NCBI RefSeq assembly: GCF_900107415.1
Contig: NZ_FNPX01000002.1
Location: forward strand, 248,001 to 312,000
DNA: 64,000 bases
Direction of reading: 5' to 3'
From: Jannaschia faecimaris
Lineage (GTDB): Bacteria > Pseudomonadota > Alphaproteobacteria > Rhodobacterales > Rhodobacteraceae
The notes under the pieces are model-generated. The model worked only from the letters and a program-made list of their open reading frames with translations, ran no database searches and had not been told where the DNA came from. Shown here piece after piece: positions 1-12,446 of this stretch. The position numbers were made by a program, and so were the translations under genes. The first letter of the stretch is position 1, and each line of letters starts with the position of its first letter.

Positions 1-137
1 GACGCCTCGGGGGCCATCGACTGGCCGTGCGCCAAGCCGGAGAGGCCGATGATAAGCACCATCGGAGCGACGGTCATGGTGAGCAGTCGCATGGACGTTT
101 GCGCAGCGGCGGTCAGGACCGATAGGACGCGAGGCAT
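1..137 (-). CDS. N-terminus of a secreted protein (cut by window edge)
   Basis: The first 45 or so codons of a minus-strand gene run off the left edge. The ATG at 137 is preceded by GGAG seven bases upstream. The peptide has a long hydrophobic stretch (MTVAPMVLIIGLSGLAHG) that ends in a small-residue motif like a signal peptidase I site, so the product is probably exported to the periplasm. An internal ATG at 92 would give a shorter, more usual signal peptide but lacks a ribosome binding site. Nothing of the mature domain is in the window, so the function cannot be named. Confidence 0.55.
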   Translation of the reverse strand, partial: MPRVLSVLTAAAQTSMRLLTMTVAPMVLIIGLSGLAHGQSMAPEA

Positions 138-219
138 GGCAATCTCCGATAACGAACCGTCCCAAGGCTAGACCCAAGGTCGATCACGTCGCCATGCACC
201 TTTCGGTGATCGCCGCAGA

Positions 220-834
220 TCAGAGCGCGTCGAGCGCCGCCTGAACTCGGGCGGCCGCGGCATCGACAGCCGCATTGATATCCATCTCAGAGGTATCGAT
301 GATCGTCGCGCCGGGCGCGGGCTTCAATGGTGCCTCGACCCGGTTGATGTCGCGCGCGTCGCGCGCCAACACGTCCTCCAGAACACCGCCGGGCGTGACG
401 TCATGACCCTTGTCCGAAAGTTCCCGGTACCTGCGGTCGGCGCGCACCTCGGCAGATGCCGTGACATAGAGCTTCACCTCCGCGTCGGGACAGATGACGG
501 TGCAGATGTCGCGCCCATCCAGAACGGCCCCGCCTTCGGCCCGCGCGAAATGACGCTGGAACTCGGTTAGCGCGGCGCGCACCTCGGACAGAACGGCAAC
601 CCGGCTGGCCGCCTGCGCCACCTCTGTCGTGCGAAGCGTATCGGCGTCCATGTCCTCGGGGCGCAGCGACAGCGCCGCCTCGACCGGATCTTCCCCCGAA
701 AGGGTCCGCGCCCCGACCGCACGATACAGCAGGCCTGTATCGAGGTGCCGAAAACCGAAACGCGCGGCGACGGCCTTGCTTATGGTGCCTTTTCCGGCTG
801 CCGCTGGTCCATCTATCGCGACCGTAAAGATCAT
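220..834 (-). CDS. cmk: Cytidylate kinase (CMP/dCMP kinase)
   Basis: Phosphorylates CMP and dCMP to the diphosphates with ATP in the cytoplasm. The P-loop GPAAAGKGT lies at residues 9-17, followed by the family sequence [12 protein letters not shown] and, near the middle, [14 protein letters not shown]. The product of 204 residues is close to the usual length of about 210-230. I chose the ATG at 834, with GGGG upstream, rather than the ATG 10 codons earlier because the kinase fold begins immediately. In many proteobacteria cmk lies next to aroA and rpsA; here aroA is upstream on the same strand but two other genes separate them. Confidence 0.95.
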   Translation of the reverse strand: MIFTVAIDGPAAAGKGTISKAVAARFGFRHLDTGLLYRAVGARTLSGEDPVEAALSLRPEDMDADTLRTTEVAQAASRVAVLSEVRAALTEFQRHFARAEGGAVLDGRDICTVICPDAEVKLYVTASAEVRADRRYRELSDKGHDVTPGGVLEDVLARDARDINRVEAPLKPAPGATIIDTSEMDINAAVDAAAARVQAALDAL

Positions 835-929
835 GCGTGCCCCCTGTTCTGTCGTCGTCCGCACCTACGGACACATTTCGGCGACTTCGTATCAGCCCGG
901 TCCGTCGGCGCAATGGGCGCGCAGGGTCG

Positions 930-1340
930 TCACGCTTCCACCTCTGGCCCGCTGCGACCCGCAGCAAAGCAGGGCAGACCGTCGGTGGCGCGGTAGTAAT
1001 CGCCCCGGTCGGCATAGAAGATATGCGCGTCCATCGACAAACCGGTATCTCCGTCCAGCGACCCCGCCATCAGATAAACCGTGCCGTCCCCCTCCTCCCA
1101 GAAAAGGTAGCTGCCGCAGATGCCGCAGAATCCGCGCCGCCCCTGCGGACTGCTCCGGTACCAGTTCACTTCACCGGTCAGTTCGATGCTGCTCCAAGGT
1201 GCCGGCGTAGCGGCGGCGTAGTGGCCCGTCTGCTTGCGACACTGGCCGCAGTGGCAGGCCGTCACCGGGCCAAGCGCATGCGTCGTGGTGTAGGTAACTT
1301 GCCTGCAAAGACAGGATCCGTGTTGGGTAATATCGGTCAT
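930..1340 (-). CDS. GFA-family zinc-binding protein
   Basis: A 136-residue protein of the glutathione-dependent formaldehyde-activating (GFA, Mss4-like) family. Zinc ligands are visible in order: CLC near residue 10, CHCGQC near residue 30, and CGIC near residue 73. The segment FCGICGSYLFW is the typical second zinc knuckle. The family was named after an enzyme proposed to form S-hydroxymethylglutathione, but most members have no proven substrate, so only the fold is assigned. It sits between cmk and a TPR gene on the same strand with intergenic spaces of about 100-150 bases, so co-transcription is possible but not shown. Confidence 0.85.
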   Translation of the reverse strand: MTDITQHGSCLCRQVTYTTTHALGPVTACHCGQCRKQTGHYAAATPAPWSSIELTGEVNWYRSSPQGRRGFCGICGSYLFWEEGDGTVYLMAGSLDGDTGLSMDAHIFYADRGDYYRATDGLPCFAAGRSGPEVEA

Positions 1341-1488
1341 TGAACCCTTCCCGCCGAGCTTTCATGCGCGTGTCGTAACATCTTTCATCAAATGATGATC
1401 GTCGGCCAGCCACGCGAGGCAAGGGCGCATTGGGACTGGCGAGCGTAACGGGGCGGTGCAATCTGCGCGCCGCGCCCGGCACGCACGG

Positions 1489-2007
1489 TCAATAGGTGCT
1501 GTCGCCGCCCAGCGCCTGCACGAGTGAGATTTCGGGCCAGGTTCCACGCCCACCGCCCGCGCGGATCAGGCAAAGCTGTGCTTCGGCCCCGGCGCGGTCG
1601 CCCTCCTCCAGAAGGCCTTGCGCCAGATAGCTGCGCGCCTGCCAATTCTCAGGATCGATCTTGATTGCCGCGTGATAGAACGCCACGCCTGCTTGGAAGT
1701 CGCCCCCCTTCCGTGTGGCGTATCCGCGCAGCGTCAGCGCGTCGGGCGTGGTCGGATCCTCCAGCGTCGCAAGAACGCGCAGCGCATCATTCGCCCGGCC
1801 GAAACTAGCCAATTCGCGCGCGCCCTCGATCCGTTCCGCATCATTCAGGCGGCTATCGCCGCTGTCGACGCAGGTCTTGCTTTCAGCGTCGTAAATCTGG
1901 CTGCCGGTGCAGTCCTCGGACGTCTTGGTCTTGACCGGCGGCGCGGTGCCCGCGGCCAGCGCGGACAGCGGCATCAACGCGGCCAGAATGGCAAAGTAAA
2001 CTTTCAT
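1489..2007 (-). CDS. Secreted TPR-repeat protein
   Basis: 172 residues starting with a clear signal peptide (MKVYFAILAALMPLSALAAG). After a short segment with a Cys pair (EDCTG and KTCVD) come three or so tetratricopeptide-like helices, for example residues around ALTLRGYATRKGGDF and WQARSYLAQGLLEEGDRAGA. Such small periplasmic TPR proteins are common in Rhodobacterales and usually act as protein-protein adaptors; no partner can be inferred here. The upstream neighbour on the same strand is aroA, 80 bases away. Confidence 0.75.
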   Translation of the reverse strand: MKVYFAILAALMPLSALAAGTAPPVKTKTSEDCTGSQIYDAESKTCVDSGDSRLNDAERIEGARELASFGRANDALRVLATLEDPTTPDALTLRGYATRKGGDFQAGVAFYHAAIKIDPENWQARSYLAQGLLEEGDRAGAEAQLCLIRAGGGRGTWPEISLVQALGGDSTY

Positions 2008-2087
2008 GAAAGCCTCATCGGGTCGGGAAGTACATTATCTAAAAAATGATGCACCGGGTCCAAACGGCAAGTCACGGAACCAAGACC

Positions 2088-3434
2088 CTAGTGGTCCGGC
2101 TTGTCGAAGCTCGCCCCCAGGCCAGCCATCAGCGGCTCAAAAATCGGGAAGGACGTGACGATGGGGCCTGCGTCGTCCACGGTAACTGGTTGCCGCGACG
2201 CGAACCCGGCGCAAAGAAAGCTCATCGCGATTCGGTGGTCCAGATGCACGGCAACGGTCGCACCGCCCGCGATGCCGCCCGGCCCGCGGCCATCGACTTC
2301 CCACCAGTCCGCACCGTCACGCACCTCGACACCGCAGGCCCGTAGTCCAGTGGCCATAGCATCGATCCTGTCGCATTCCTTGACCCGCAACTCCGCTACG
2401 CCGCGCATCACTGTCGTTCCTTCGGCATTGGCCGCGACGACCGAGAGAATGGGATATTCGTCGATCATGCTGGCCGCGCGCGCGGGCGGAACCTCGATGC
2501 CCTTCATGTCAGGTGAGAAGCGTGCGCGCAGGTCGGCCACGGGCTCCCCGCCCTCTTCGCGCATATTCTCATATGTCAGGTCGGCCCCCATGTCGCGCAG
2601 GGTTTCGAACAGGCCGGCGCGGGTCGGGTTCAGGCCGATGTTCGGAACCAAAACATCCGATCCGGGCACGATTAGCGCTGCGCAGACAGGAAAGGCGGCC
2701 GAGGACGGGTCGCGCGGCACGATGATGACTTGCGGCTTCAATTCAGGACGACCCAAGAGTGTGATCTCTCGACCCTCGGCGGTGTCCCGCGTTTCGATCT
2801 GCGCACCGAAACCACGCAGCATCCGTTCCGAATGGTCGCGGGTGGCCTCACGCTCCACAACAACAGTCTCGCCTGGCGCGTTTAACCCGGCCAGCAGGAC
2901 CGCGGATTTGACCTGCGCACTGGGAACCGGGGTGGCGTAACGCACGGGTACCGGATCGCTTGCGCCAACCACCGTCATCGGCAGCCGCCCACCCGAACGC
3001 CCGTAAGCCGCCGCACCGAACAGGGCCAGCGGGTCGGTCACGCGGGCCATGGGGCGTTTGCGCAAGGAAGCGTCGCCGGTATACGTCACCGAGAAGCCGT
3101 GCGTCGCCGCCGCCCCCATCAGCAGACGCACGCCGGTGCCCGAGTTGCCGCAGTCGATCACGTCTTCAGGCTCCATCAACCCACCGACACCCACACCGTT
3201 CACGACCCAGGTGTCACCGTCGCGGGTGATTGTCGCGCCGAAGGCCTGCATGGCCTTGCCGGTGTCGAGGACGTCCTGCCCCTCCAGAAGGCCGGTCACG
3301 CGGGTCTCACCCACGGCCATAGCCCCCAGGATCAGGCTGCGGTGGCTTATCGACTTGTCGCCCGGCACATGCGCCTCGCCCGTCAGAGGCCCCGAAGCAG
3401 TGGCGGTCAGGGGGGTGGCGGGTCCGTGGCTCAT
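2088..3434 (-). CDS. aroA: 3-phosphoshikimate 1-carboxyvinyltransferase (EPSP synthase)
   Basis: Sixth step of the shikimate pathway: joins phosphoenolpyruvate to shikimate 3-phosphate. The 448-residue protein shows the N-terminal [14 protein letters not shown] motif, the central [11 protein letters not shown] segment, and the C-terminal [16 protein letters not shown] and DHRIAMSF motifs that hold active-site residues. The sequence resembles the class II (glyphosate-tolerant, CP4-like) branch in carrying GDKSISHRS and the [14 protein letters not shown] block, but I did not test class membership. The start ATG at 3434 has AGGAG six bases upstream; an earlier in-frame start would add an unconserved extension. 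Confidence 0.96.
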   Translation of the reverse strand: MSHGPATPLTATASGPLTGEAHVPGDKSISHRSLILGAMAVGETRVTGLLEGQDVLDTGKAMQAFGATITRDGDTWVVNGVGVGGLMEPEDVIDCGNSGTGVRLLMGAAATHGFSVTYTGDASLRKRPMARVTDPLALFGAAAYGRSGGRLPMTVVGASDPVPVRYATPVPSAQVKSAVLLAGLNAPGETVVVEREATRDHSERMLRGFGAQIETRDTAEGREITLLGRPELKPQVIIVPRDPSSAAFPVCAALIVPGSDVLVPNIGLNPTRAGLFETLRDMGADLTYENMREEGGEPVADLRARFSPDMKGIEVPPARAASMIDEYPILSVVAANAEGTTVMRGVAELRVKECDRIDAMATGLRACGVEVRDGADWWEVDGRGPGGIAGGATVAVHLDHRIAMSFLCAGFASRQPVTVDDAGPIVTSFPIFEPLMAGLGASFDKPDH

Positions 3435-3559
3435 ATCGTTCTCCTTCGGCTCGACCGGCGGAATAGCCCGCACAACGGGGCGCGTCCATGCCGGTTCTGT
3501 CCGGGTGCAGGATGCAGGTGACCTGTCCAGAGGCGACGAACTGCCCTATCTGTTCAGGA

Positions 3560-4603
3560 ATGAAACGCAGAACACTTCTCGGCCTTGCTGCCACCCTTGG
3601 TGCCGGGGCCTTGGCCACAGGCGGGGTCACGATGGGAAACAGCTATTACTCGGGCCCCAAAAGCGACCATTTCGATGGCGAAGCCTTCTTTAACCCTGAC
3701 GGTATCCCACCCAAGGGCCTCCGGGATCTGCTGCGCTGGCAACTGGGGAAAGATCGGGCGGATTGGCCCGACAGCATCGGCGTGACCCAGATCCGGCCCG
3801 ACGCCCGCGTCGCGGACCTGCGGGTGACGATGATCGGCCATGCCAGCGTCCTGATCCAGGCGGGCGGGGTGAATATCCTGACCGACCCGGTCTGGTCCAA
3901 GCGGGCGAGCCCCCTGAAGATCGCCGGTCCGGCCCGCGTCACCGCCCCCGGCATCGCGTTCGACCATCTGCCGCCCATTGATGTCGTCTTGCTGTCGCAC
4001 AATCATTACGACCACATGGACATCAGCACGCTGCGCCGACTTCACGCGCGCTATGCGATGCCGGTGCTGACGCCGTTGGGCAACGACACGATCCTGCGCG
4101 CCGCGATCCCCGGGATCGACGCGCGCGCAGGCGACTGGGATGACGTGTTGGAGGGTGGCGGCATCAGCACCCGCCTGCTGCAATGTCACCACTGGAGCGC
4201 CCGCGGCACGCGCGACCGCAGTCACGCCCTGTGGTGCTCGTTCGCCGTGGAGACTCCGGTTGGTCGGATCTATGCCATGGGCGACACCGGATATGATGGG
4301 GGGCGGCCTTATGAAGTTGCGGCGCGGTACGGGCCTTACCGGCTGGCGATCATTCCCATCGGGGCCTATGCGCCGCGCTGGTTCATGAAGGGTCAACACC
4401 AGAACCCCGATGAAGCCGTTGCCGGTTTTCGCGTAGCGGGCGCGAAACATGCGCTGGCACACCATTGGGGCACGTTCCAGCTGACGAACGAAGCGCGGGA
4501 AGAGCCGCCGGAGCATCTGCGCATTGCGCTGGCAGCGGCGGGGATTTCGACGGATGTTTTCCAGACAGTGGTGCCGGGAGCCACGTGGGACGTACCGGCC
4601 TGA
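3560..4603 (+). CDS. Metallo-beta-lactamase-fold hydrolase, NAPE-PLD/UlaG-like, with Tat-like leader
   Basis: 347 residues. The N-terminus KRRTLLGLAATLGAGALATGG looks like a twin-arginine-type or lipoprotein-like leader, so export is likely. The metal-binding motif HNHYDHMD is at about residue 150, with further His/Asp ligands at HHWSARGTRD, MGDTGYDG and AHHWGTF. This pattern matches the branch that includes N-acyl-phosphatidylethanolamine phospholipase D and UlaG-like lactonases, and the substrate is unknown. The ATG at 3560 is chosen because the leader begins there and AGGA lies just upstream. It ends 6 bases from the convergent trmB gene. Confidence 0.85.
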   Translation: MKRRTLLGLAATLGAGALATGGVTMGNSYYSGPKSDHFDGEAFFNPDGIPPKGLRDLLRWQLGKDRADWPDSIGVTQIRPDARVADLRVTMIGHASVLIQAGGVNILTDPVWSKRASPLKIAGPARVTAPGIAFDHLPPIDVVLLSHNHYDHMDISTLRRLHARYAMPVLTPLGNDTILRAAIPGIDARAGDWDDVLEGGGISTRLLQCHHWSARGTRDRSHALWCSFAVETPVGRIYAMGDTGYDGGRPYEVAARYGPYRLAIIPIGAYAPRWFMKGQHQNPDEAVAGFRVAGAKHALAHHWGTFQLTNEAREEPPEHLRIALAAAGISTDVFQTVVPGATWDVPA

Positions 4604-4609
4604 ACCCGA

Positions 4610-5305
4610 TCAGTCGCGGCGGAACGTCATGTAATGCGGCACACGGTCTTCACGGATGGCCTTGGCCTCGTAGCGGGTGCGAGTCCAGTCGCCCCATGGC
4701 TCCCGCCAGTCCGACGGACCTTCGGCCAGCCAGGTGAACCCGTATTTGGGAACCTCTTCCATGGTCTGTCGCACATAGTCGGGGATGTCCGTCGCGACGC
4801 GGAACTCCGCGCCCGGCTTCAGGCATTTCGCCAAGGGAACCAGGTGTTCTTCGGTCACGAAACGGCGGCGGTGGTGGCGGGCCTTGGGCCAGGGGTCGGG
4901 ATAGAGCAGGAACGCCTTGGAGATCGACGCGTCGGGGATCACGTCGAACAGGTCGCGCGCGTCGCCCGGATGGATCGCCACGTTCTCGACCCCAGCGCGT
5001 CGAATCTTGCCCAACAGCATCGCGACACCGTTGATATAGGGCTCCGCCCCGATAATGCCGACGTCGGGATTGGAGGCCGCCTGATGCACCATGTGCTCGC
5101 CCCCGCCAAAGCCGACCTCAAGCCAGACGTCCTTACCACCGAAGAGAGCACCCAGGTCGATCGGCTCTCGTTCCGGATTTACGTCCCACCCGACGTCACC
5201 CGGGCTGAGCGCAGCGAGGTCAGCGTCCAGATAGCCCTGTTGAGACTGCTTGAGCGTCTTGCCCTTGGTGCGGCCATAGAAATTTCGATGCGGACGTTCG
5301 GTCAT
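4610..5305 (-). CDS. trmB: tRNA (guanine-46-N7)-methyltransferase
   Basis: Adds the m7G46 methyl group to tRNA using S-adenosylmethionine. The 231-residue protein has the SAM-binding EVGFGGGEH motif near residue 60, GAEPYINGV, and the family hallmark LLYPDPWPKARHHRRRF near residue 135. The C-terminal segment YEAKAIREDR is also typical. The N-terminal RNFYGRTKGK stretch is conserved in alphaproteobacterial members. Downstream genes purK, purE and ydcH lie on the same strand but upstream of it in transcription order, about 50 bases away. Confidence 0.95.
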   Translation of the reverse strand: MTERPHRNFYGRTKGKTLKQSQQGYLDADLAALSPGDVGWDVNPEREPIDLGALFGGKDVWLEVGFGGGEHMVHQAASNPDVGIIGAEPYINGVAMLLGKIRRAGVENVAIHPGDARDLFDVIPDASISKAFLLYPDPWPKARHHRRRFVTEEHLVPLAKCLKPGAEFRVATDIPDYVRQTMEEVPKYGFTWLAEGPSDWREPWGDWTRTRYEAKAIREDRVPHYMTFRRD

Positions 5306-5356
5306 AATTAGCTGTGTTCGGGTTTGAGTATTTTGAAGCAGAGAAGTCCTGCGGCC

Positions 5357-6421
5357 TCAGCGTGTGATGCGGTTCACATGTGCCATCTTGCGGCCCGGCC
5401 GGACTTCCGCCTTCCCGTAAAGATGCACCTGCGTATCGGGCGCGGCCAGCAGGTCGGGCAACCGGTCCATATCATCGCCGATAAGATTTTCCATTACGAC
5501 ATCGGCGTAGCGCTGCCCGTCGCCCAAGGGCAATCCCGCGATGGCGCGGATGTGCTGCTCGAACTGGTCAACGGCGCAACCCGCCTGCGTCCAATGGCCG
5601 GAATTATGGACGCGCGGGGCGATCTCGTTGACGATCAGGCCTGCGGGAGTGACGAAAAGCTCGACCCCAAGTACCCCAACGTAATCCAGCGCGTTCAGGA
5701 TGCGACCGGCCAGTAAGGCGGCATCGGTCCGCTGTGCGCCAGTCAGGGTCGCGGGCACGGTCGTGGTCCGCAGGATTCCGTCCCGATGCACGTTTTCACC
5801 CGGATCGAAGCAGACGACTTCGCCCGACAGGCCCCGCGCGGCGATAACGGAGATTTCGCGTTGAAACCCGACGAAACCTTCCAGAATCGCATCGGCTCCG
5901 CGCATCTCGGCAAAGGCAGCTTCGATTTGCTCGGGACCGTCGACCCGGACCTGGCCCTTGCCGTCATACCCCATACGGCGGGTCTTCAGAATGGCGGGTG
6001 TGCCAAGGTCTTCGATCGCGGCGATAAGGGACGCTGCATCCGGGATGTCGCGGAACGGTGCACAGGTCAGACCCAGCCCTTCAAGGAAAGTCTTCTCGGT
6101 CAGGCGGTCCTGGCTGATGGCAAGGGCGCGGGTGCCGGGGCGGATCGGGCGCAGCGCCTCCAACAGGTCCAGGGCGGTCGCGGGGACATTCTCGAACTCG
6201 TAGGTGATGACATCGACTGATTTCGCGAAGGCTTCAAGCGCACCCAAGTCTTCGTAACTGGCCTTGGTGCGCGCATGAGCGACCTGCTCGGCTGGCGCGT
6301 CCCCAGGTTCATAGATATGCGTCAGGTATCCAAGCCGACTGGCCGCGACCGAAAGCATCCGGCCCAGCTGACCTCCGCCGAGAATGCCGATGGTTGACCC
6401 AGGAGCAAGCGCATCGGTCAT
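5357..6421 (-). CDS. purK: 5-(carboxyamino)imidazole ribonucleotide synthase
   Basis: ATP-grasp enzyme of purine synthesis that makes N5-CAIR from AIR, bicarbonate and ATP. The 354-residue product begins [13 protein letters not shown], the standard N-terminus, and carries [12 protein letters not shown] (ATP-grasp), [14 protein letters not shown] and [14 protein letters not shown]. The start ATG at 6421 overlaps the purE stop codon (ATGA), so the pair is translationally coupled and the earlier in-frame start is unlikely. Product passes directly to PurE. Confidence 0.96.
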   Translation of the reverse strand: MTDALAPGSTIGILGGGQLGRMLSVAASRLGYLTHIYEPGDAPAEQVAHARTKASYEDLGALEAFAKSVDVITYEFENVPATALDLLEALRPIRPGTRALAISQDRLTEKTFLEGLGLTCAPFRDIPDAASLIAAIEDLGTPAILKTRRMGYDGKGQVRVDGPEQIEAAFAEMRGADAILEGFVGFQREISVIAARGLSGEVVCFDPGENVHRDGILRTTTVPATLTGAQRTDAALLAGRILNALDYVGVLGVELFVTPAGLIVNEIAPRVHNSGHWTQAGCAVDQFEQHIRAIAGLPLGDGQRYADVVMENLIGDDMDRLPDLLAAPDTQVHLYGKAEVRPGRKMAHVNRITR

Positions 6422-6906
6422 TGCGGTGCCTCCGGGATGGAAGCGGCCAGATCGGCGCGCCATTGGTCAAGGCGCGCAGCGAGATCCGCGTCGGACGTCG
6501 CAAGAATGCCCGCGGCCATCAGCCCCGCATTCGCTGCCCCCGCCTCGCCGATGGCCATCGTCGCCACTGGGAACCCCTTGGGCATCTGAACGATGGAATA
6601 AAGTGAATCGACACCGGACAGCGCGCGGGTCTGGACCGGCACGCCGACGACAGGCACGCGGGTTTTCGACGCCATCATACCAGGCAGATGCGCCGCTCCA
6701 CCGGCCCCGGCGATGATGACCTTAAGCCCCCTTTCGACGGCTGTCTTGCCATACTCCCAAAGTCGGTCGGGCGTGCGATGCGCCGAGACGATGCGCGTCT
6801 CATAGGGGACACCCAGTTCGTCGAGGATATCGGCGGCCAGTTTCATCGTCGGCCAATCGGATGTGGAGCCCATGATGATGCCCACGGGCGGATTTTCAGT
6901 CGTCAT
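6418..6906 (-). CDS. purE: N5-carboxyaminoimidazole ribonucleotide mutase
   Basis: Class I PurE, which converts N5-CAIR to CAIR. The 162-residue protein shows [12 protein letters not shown] at the N-terminus, [13 protein letters not shown] near residue 42 (active-site His) and [14 protein letters not shown] near residue 67. It overlaps purK by four bases and lies 7 bases after a YdcH-family gene, so ydcH-purE-purK probably form one transcript. Confidence 0.97.
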   Translation of the reverse strand: MTTENPPVGIIMGSTSDWPTMKLAADILDELGVPYETRIVSAHRTPDRLWEYGKTAVERGLKVIIAGAGGAAHLPGMMASKTRVPVVGVPVQTRALSGVDSLYSIVQMPKGFPVATMAIGEAGAANAGLMAAGILATSDADLAARLDQWRADLAASIPEAPQ

Positions 6907-6913
6907 GGAGGCC

Positions 6914-7135
6914 TCAGGCGATGATGTCAGGGGTCAGTTCGTCCTCGATCCGCGCGATGCGGTCCTTGAGGCTCAGCTTCTGCTTCTTCAGCCGCTTGAT
7001 GACCAGAAGGTCGGGGGCCGTGCTGCCTTCCAGCGCCTTGATCGCGACGTCCAGGTCGCGGTGATCCTGGCGCAGCACCTCTAGGCGCATGCGCAGCACG
7101 TCGTCGTGACTGAGTTCTTCGGGAGCTTTGTTCAC
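6914..7135 (-). CDS. YdcH family (DUF465) small coiled protein
   Basis: 73 residues, highly charged and helical, with the DUF465/YdcH pattern of Leu-spaced helices ([15 protein letters not shown], then [23 protein letters not shown]). The gene starts with GTG at 7135, with GAGG about 9 bases upstream. Function of the family is not established. Its position 7 bases before purE suggests co-transcription with the purine genes, an arrangement seen in other Rhodobacterales. A second, shorter member is at 49640-49816. Confidence 0.85.
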   Translation of the reverse strand: MNKAPEELSHDDVLRMRLEVLRQDHRDLDVAIKALEGSTAPDLLVIKRLKKQKLSLKDRIARIEDELTPDIIA

Positions 7136-7252
7136 GGGTTAGCCTCGGACAGATTGAGCGCCTGTTATACCGCGCGGTCCGTTTCGTCCAATGTTTCGGT
7201 CCAGAACTGACGGAGTGTCCGCGTAGCGATCCACGTCACGAAGCGCGCCAGA

Positions 7253-7282
7253 CTTGCGCAAAGGCCGGCGGATGCCCACATT
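7253..7282 (+). promoter_or_regulatory. Candidate RpoH (sigma-32) promoter of hsp20
   Basis: CTTGCGC at 7253-7259 and CCCACATT at 7275-7282 are separated by 15 bases and resemble the sigma-32 pattern CTTGAAA-N11-16-CCCCATNT. They lie about 70 bases upstream of the hsp20 start. A perfect 6-bp inverted repeat (CACATT-ATG-AATGTG, 7277-7291) overlaps the proposed -10. This is pattern matching by eye only. Confidence 0.4.
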
Positions 7283-7352
7283 ATGAATGTGTCCGGTGCC
7301 TGAATAGGGCCGGATCGACTAAATCGGATCGCTTTATGAAAGGGCCCGAACG

Positions 7353-7796
7353 ATGACCAAGCCGACCTTCGGCACGCATCCCTTCCTGCTCGGCTTTGAT
7401 GAGCTTGAACGGTTGGTGGAGCGCACGGCGCGCACCGGAAACGAGGGGTATCCCCCCTATAACATTGAACAGACTTCGGACACGCAGGTGCGCATCACGC
7501 TGGCCGTCGCGGGTTTTTGCGAAGACGACCTGTCCATCACGCTGGAGGATCGCCAATTGGTGATCCGGGGTCGATCCCAGCCTGAAAACGACGAGCGTGT
7601 GTTCCTGCATCGCGGCATCGCATCCCGCCAGTTCCAGCGCGCGTTCGTGCTTGCTGATGGGATGGACGTAGCGGGGGCATCCCTTGAACATGGCCTGTTG
7701 CACATCGATTTGCAGCGGTCGGCACCCGAGAACGTGGTGCAGACAATACGCATCGAGAGCGGACCGGCCAAGGCCCGCGCTTCGGCCAACGATTGA
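7353..7796 (+). CDS. Small heat-shock protein, Hsp20/IbpA type
   Basis: 147-residue ATP-independent holdase chaperone. The alpha-crystallin domain spans about residues 33-130, with YNIEQTSDTQVRITLAVAGF at its start, the LVIRG strand in the middle, and ASLEHGLLHIDL near the end, which corresponds to the family A-x-x-x-n-G-L-L motif. The conserved FLLGFDELERLVE N-terminus is the usual proteobacterial IbpA start. It is followed 32 bases later by a DUF1150 gene and then a terminator. A sigma-32-like promoter lies upstream, and rpoH itself is at 38693. Confidence 0.93.
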   Translation: MTKPTFGTHPFLLGFDELERLVERTARTGNEGYPPYNIEQTSDTQVRITLAVAGFCEDDLSITLEDRQLVIRGRSQPENDERVFLHRGIASRQFQRAFVLADGMDVAGASLEHGLLHIDLQRSAPENVVQTIRIESGPAKARASAND

Positions 7797-7828
7797 ACGC
7801 CACAGGAACGCGGGAAAGGAACGACACA

Positions 7829-8074
7829 ATGCCCATGACCACAAGCGAACAGCGTAGCAAGATCGAGTCCCTTGGCGGATCGCTGGTCTATGTCCGGCGC
7901 GTTGACGTCGAGGATTTGCCCCATGCTGTGCAGGAACAAGCCCGCGAGGGCGGCCTTGATGAACTTTATGCGCTGCACCGCGCTGACGGCGAACAGGTCG
8001 CACTGGTCGGGGACCGCAGCCTGGCATTCAACCTTGCACGGGAAAACGACCTCAATCCGGTAAGCGTACACTGA
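7829..8074 (+). CDS. DUF1150 family protein
   Basis: 81 residues with the core of the alphaproteobacterial DUF1150 family (GGSLVYVRRVDVEDLP, then ELYALHRADGEQVALVGDR). Function is not known. The ATG at 7829 has GAAAGGA about 8 bases upstream, better than the in-frame start 12 codons earlier. DUF1150 genes regularly follow an hsp20 gene in Rhodobacterales, suggesting a linked stress role, which is inference from neighbourhood only. Confidence 0.85.
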   Translation: MPMTTSEQRSKIESLGGSLVYVRRVDVEDLPHAVQEQAREGGLDELYALHRADGEQVALVGDRSLAFNLARENDLNPVSVH

Positions 8075-8103
8075 CGAAAGTGTCCGATAGGCCATGACAT
8101 AAG

Positions 8104-8128
8104 AAAACCGCCCTCCGGGGCGGTTTTT
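8104..8128 (+). terminator. Rho-independent terminator of hsp20-DUF1150
   Basis: A 10-bp perfect stem (AAAACCGCCC / GGGCGGTTTT) with a 4-base loop, ending in five T residues, 30 bases after the DUF1150 stop codon. Confidence 0.9.
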
Positions 8129-8264
8129 CGTTGGGTGTGGCCGAAGTCAGGAACGAAACCGCGCGTTCGGTTTGAGACATTCGGCAAACACCATATAATC
8201 CGGCTATCGGAGCGTGCCCGAGGTGCAATTCCCCGGGCACTATGAATTTCGTCTAAGCAGGAAC

Positions 8265-9986
<1,722 letters not shown>

Positions 9987-10346
9987 TAAGAGATCTTTCT
10001 CGTGTCGCCCGGACAAGGCGCGGTTTGTTAGAGATGCCCGCCTCTATTCACATACACGGCACGATTTCAAGTTGTCCGGCCCGCAATGCCGGCCTGCAAC
10101 GGGCACAAGGCAGTGCCTATCCGGCGGGTGAACATTGACGGGCATTCCGCCCAAAAAAAGGTTCATTCCGATTCTGGAGCCGAACAGGGGCCTCAGTCAT
10201 CCGGAGGCCTCGAAATGCGCTATTCTGAAATCCAGCGGCGAAGGGTGCCCCAATGCCCGGTCACGGCCGAGATAGGTTCACCCGGAAAGCCCCCGGCTGA
10301 CCTGATTGCAGCATTCCCCCCGCCCTACTTAGGTTTCGGTCGTCGG
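9987..10346. other. 360-base intergenic region upstream of sat/cysC
   Basis: No convincing gene. A plus-strand reading frame with an ATG at 10215 has a good ribosome binding site (CCGGAGG) but runs antisense through the lipoprotein gene and resembles no family. The region should contain the sat/cysC promoter. One short inverted repeat, GGCCTC/GAGGCC with a 9-base loop at 10189-10209, is present and has no T tract. Confidence 0.5.
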
Positions 10347-11749
<1,403 letters not shown>

Positions 11750-11907
11750 TCACCCCGGAAATGCAGCAGGGCAGCGCCCCGCCACCCAACGTGCAACCGG
11801 TCCAATACGGCTTTGGCGGAAATAATCTTGCGTTAATCCGAAATATTGTTGCGCACCACCCGCCAGCGTGAGACATGAATGCGAAAACCAGCCAACAGGT
11901 TAAACCA

Positions 11908-12408
11908 ATGCCCACCAGCCGCCTTGACCCCATCGACCGCCAGATTTTGTCCGAGCTGCAAGCCGATGGACGAATGACGAATGTCGAGCTGGCCAGGCGC
12001 GTCGGTATCAGTGCCCCGCCCTGCCTGCGGCGCGTTCGTGCATTGGAGGAAGCAGGCCTGATCCAAGGGTACCATGCCGACGTGGACGCGCGGCAACTTG
12101 GATTCGAGGTTCAGGTCTTTGCCATGGTTTCGCTGGTCCGGCAGGCCGAGACTGACCTTTCGGCGTTCGAGGGACTTTGCCGTGGCTGGCCGCTGGTCCG
12201 TGAATGCCACATGCTCAACGGCGAAACGGACTTCATCCTGAAATGCGTGGCACCCGATCTGTCGACATTCCAGTCGTTCCTGACCGGCTCTCTGACGGCG
12301 GCCGAAAACGTGGCCAGCGTGAAGACCTCGCTGGTGATCCGGGTGGCCAAGGATGAGCCCGGTGTGCCGTTCGATGTTCTGGAAGCGCGTCTGGCGCAGG
12401 ACGCCTGA
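11908..12408 (+). CDS. Lrp/AsnC family transcriptional regulator
   Basis: 166 residues: an N-terminal winged helix-turn-helix (LDPIDRQILSELQADGRMTN, then ELARRVGISAPPCLRRVRALEE) and a C-terminal ligand-sensing RAM domain. The same N-terminal pattern occurs in Rhodobacterales regulators next to trxB. The ATG at 11908 starts just before the DNA-binding domain; an in-frame ATG at 11875 would add 11 residues and cannot be excluded. Effector and targets are unknown, but amino acids are the family's usual ligands. Transcribed divergently from trxB. Confidence 0.88.
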   Translation: MPTSRLDPIDRQILSELQADGRMTNVELARRVGISAPPCLRRVRALEEAGLIQGYHADVDARQLGFEVQVFAMVSLVRQAETDLSAFEGLCRGWPLVRECHMLNGETDFILKCVAPDLSTFQSFLTGSLTAAENVASVKTSLVIRVAKDEPGVPFDVLEARLAQDA

Positions 12409-12446
12409 CCTCGTAATTGCCATCCGCACGACACGAAAGGCCCAGC

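Noticed and set aside
8213-8240. Inverted repeat GTGCCCG / CGGGCAC downstream of sat/cysC
   Set aside because: Stem of 7 with a long loop and no T tract; too weak for a terminator call.
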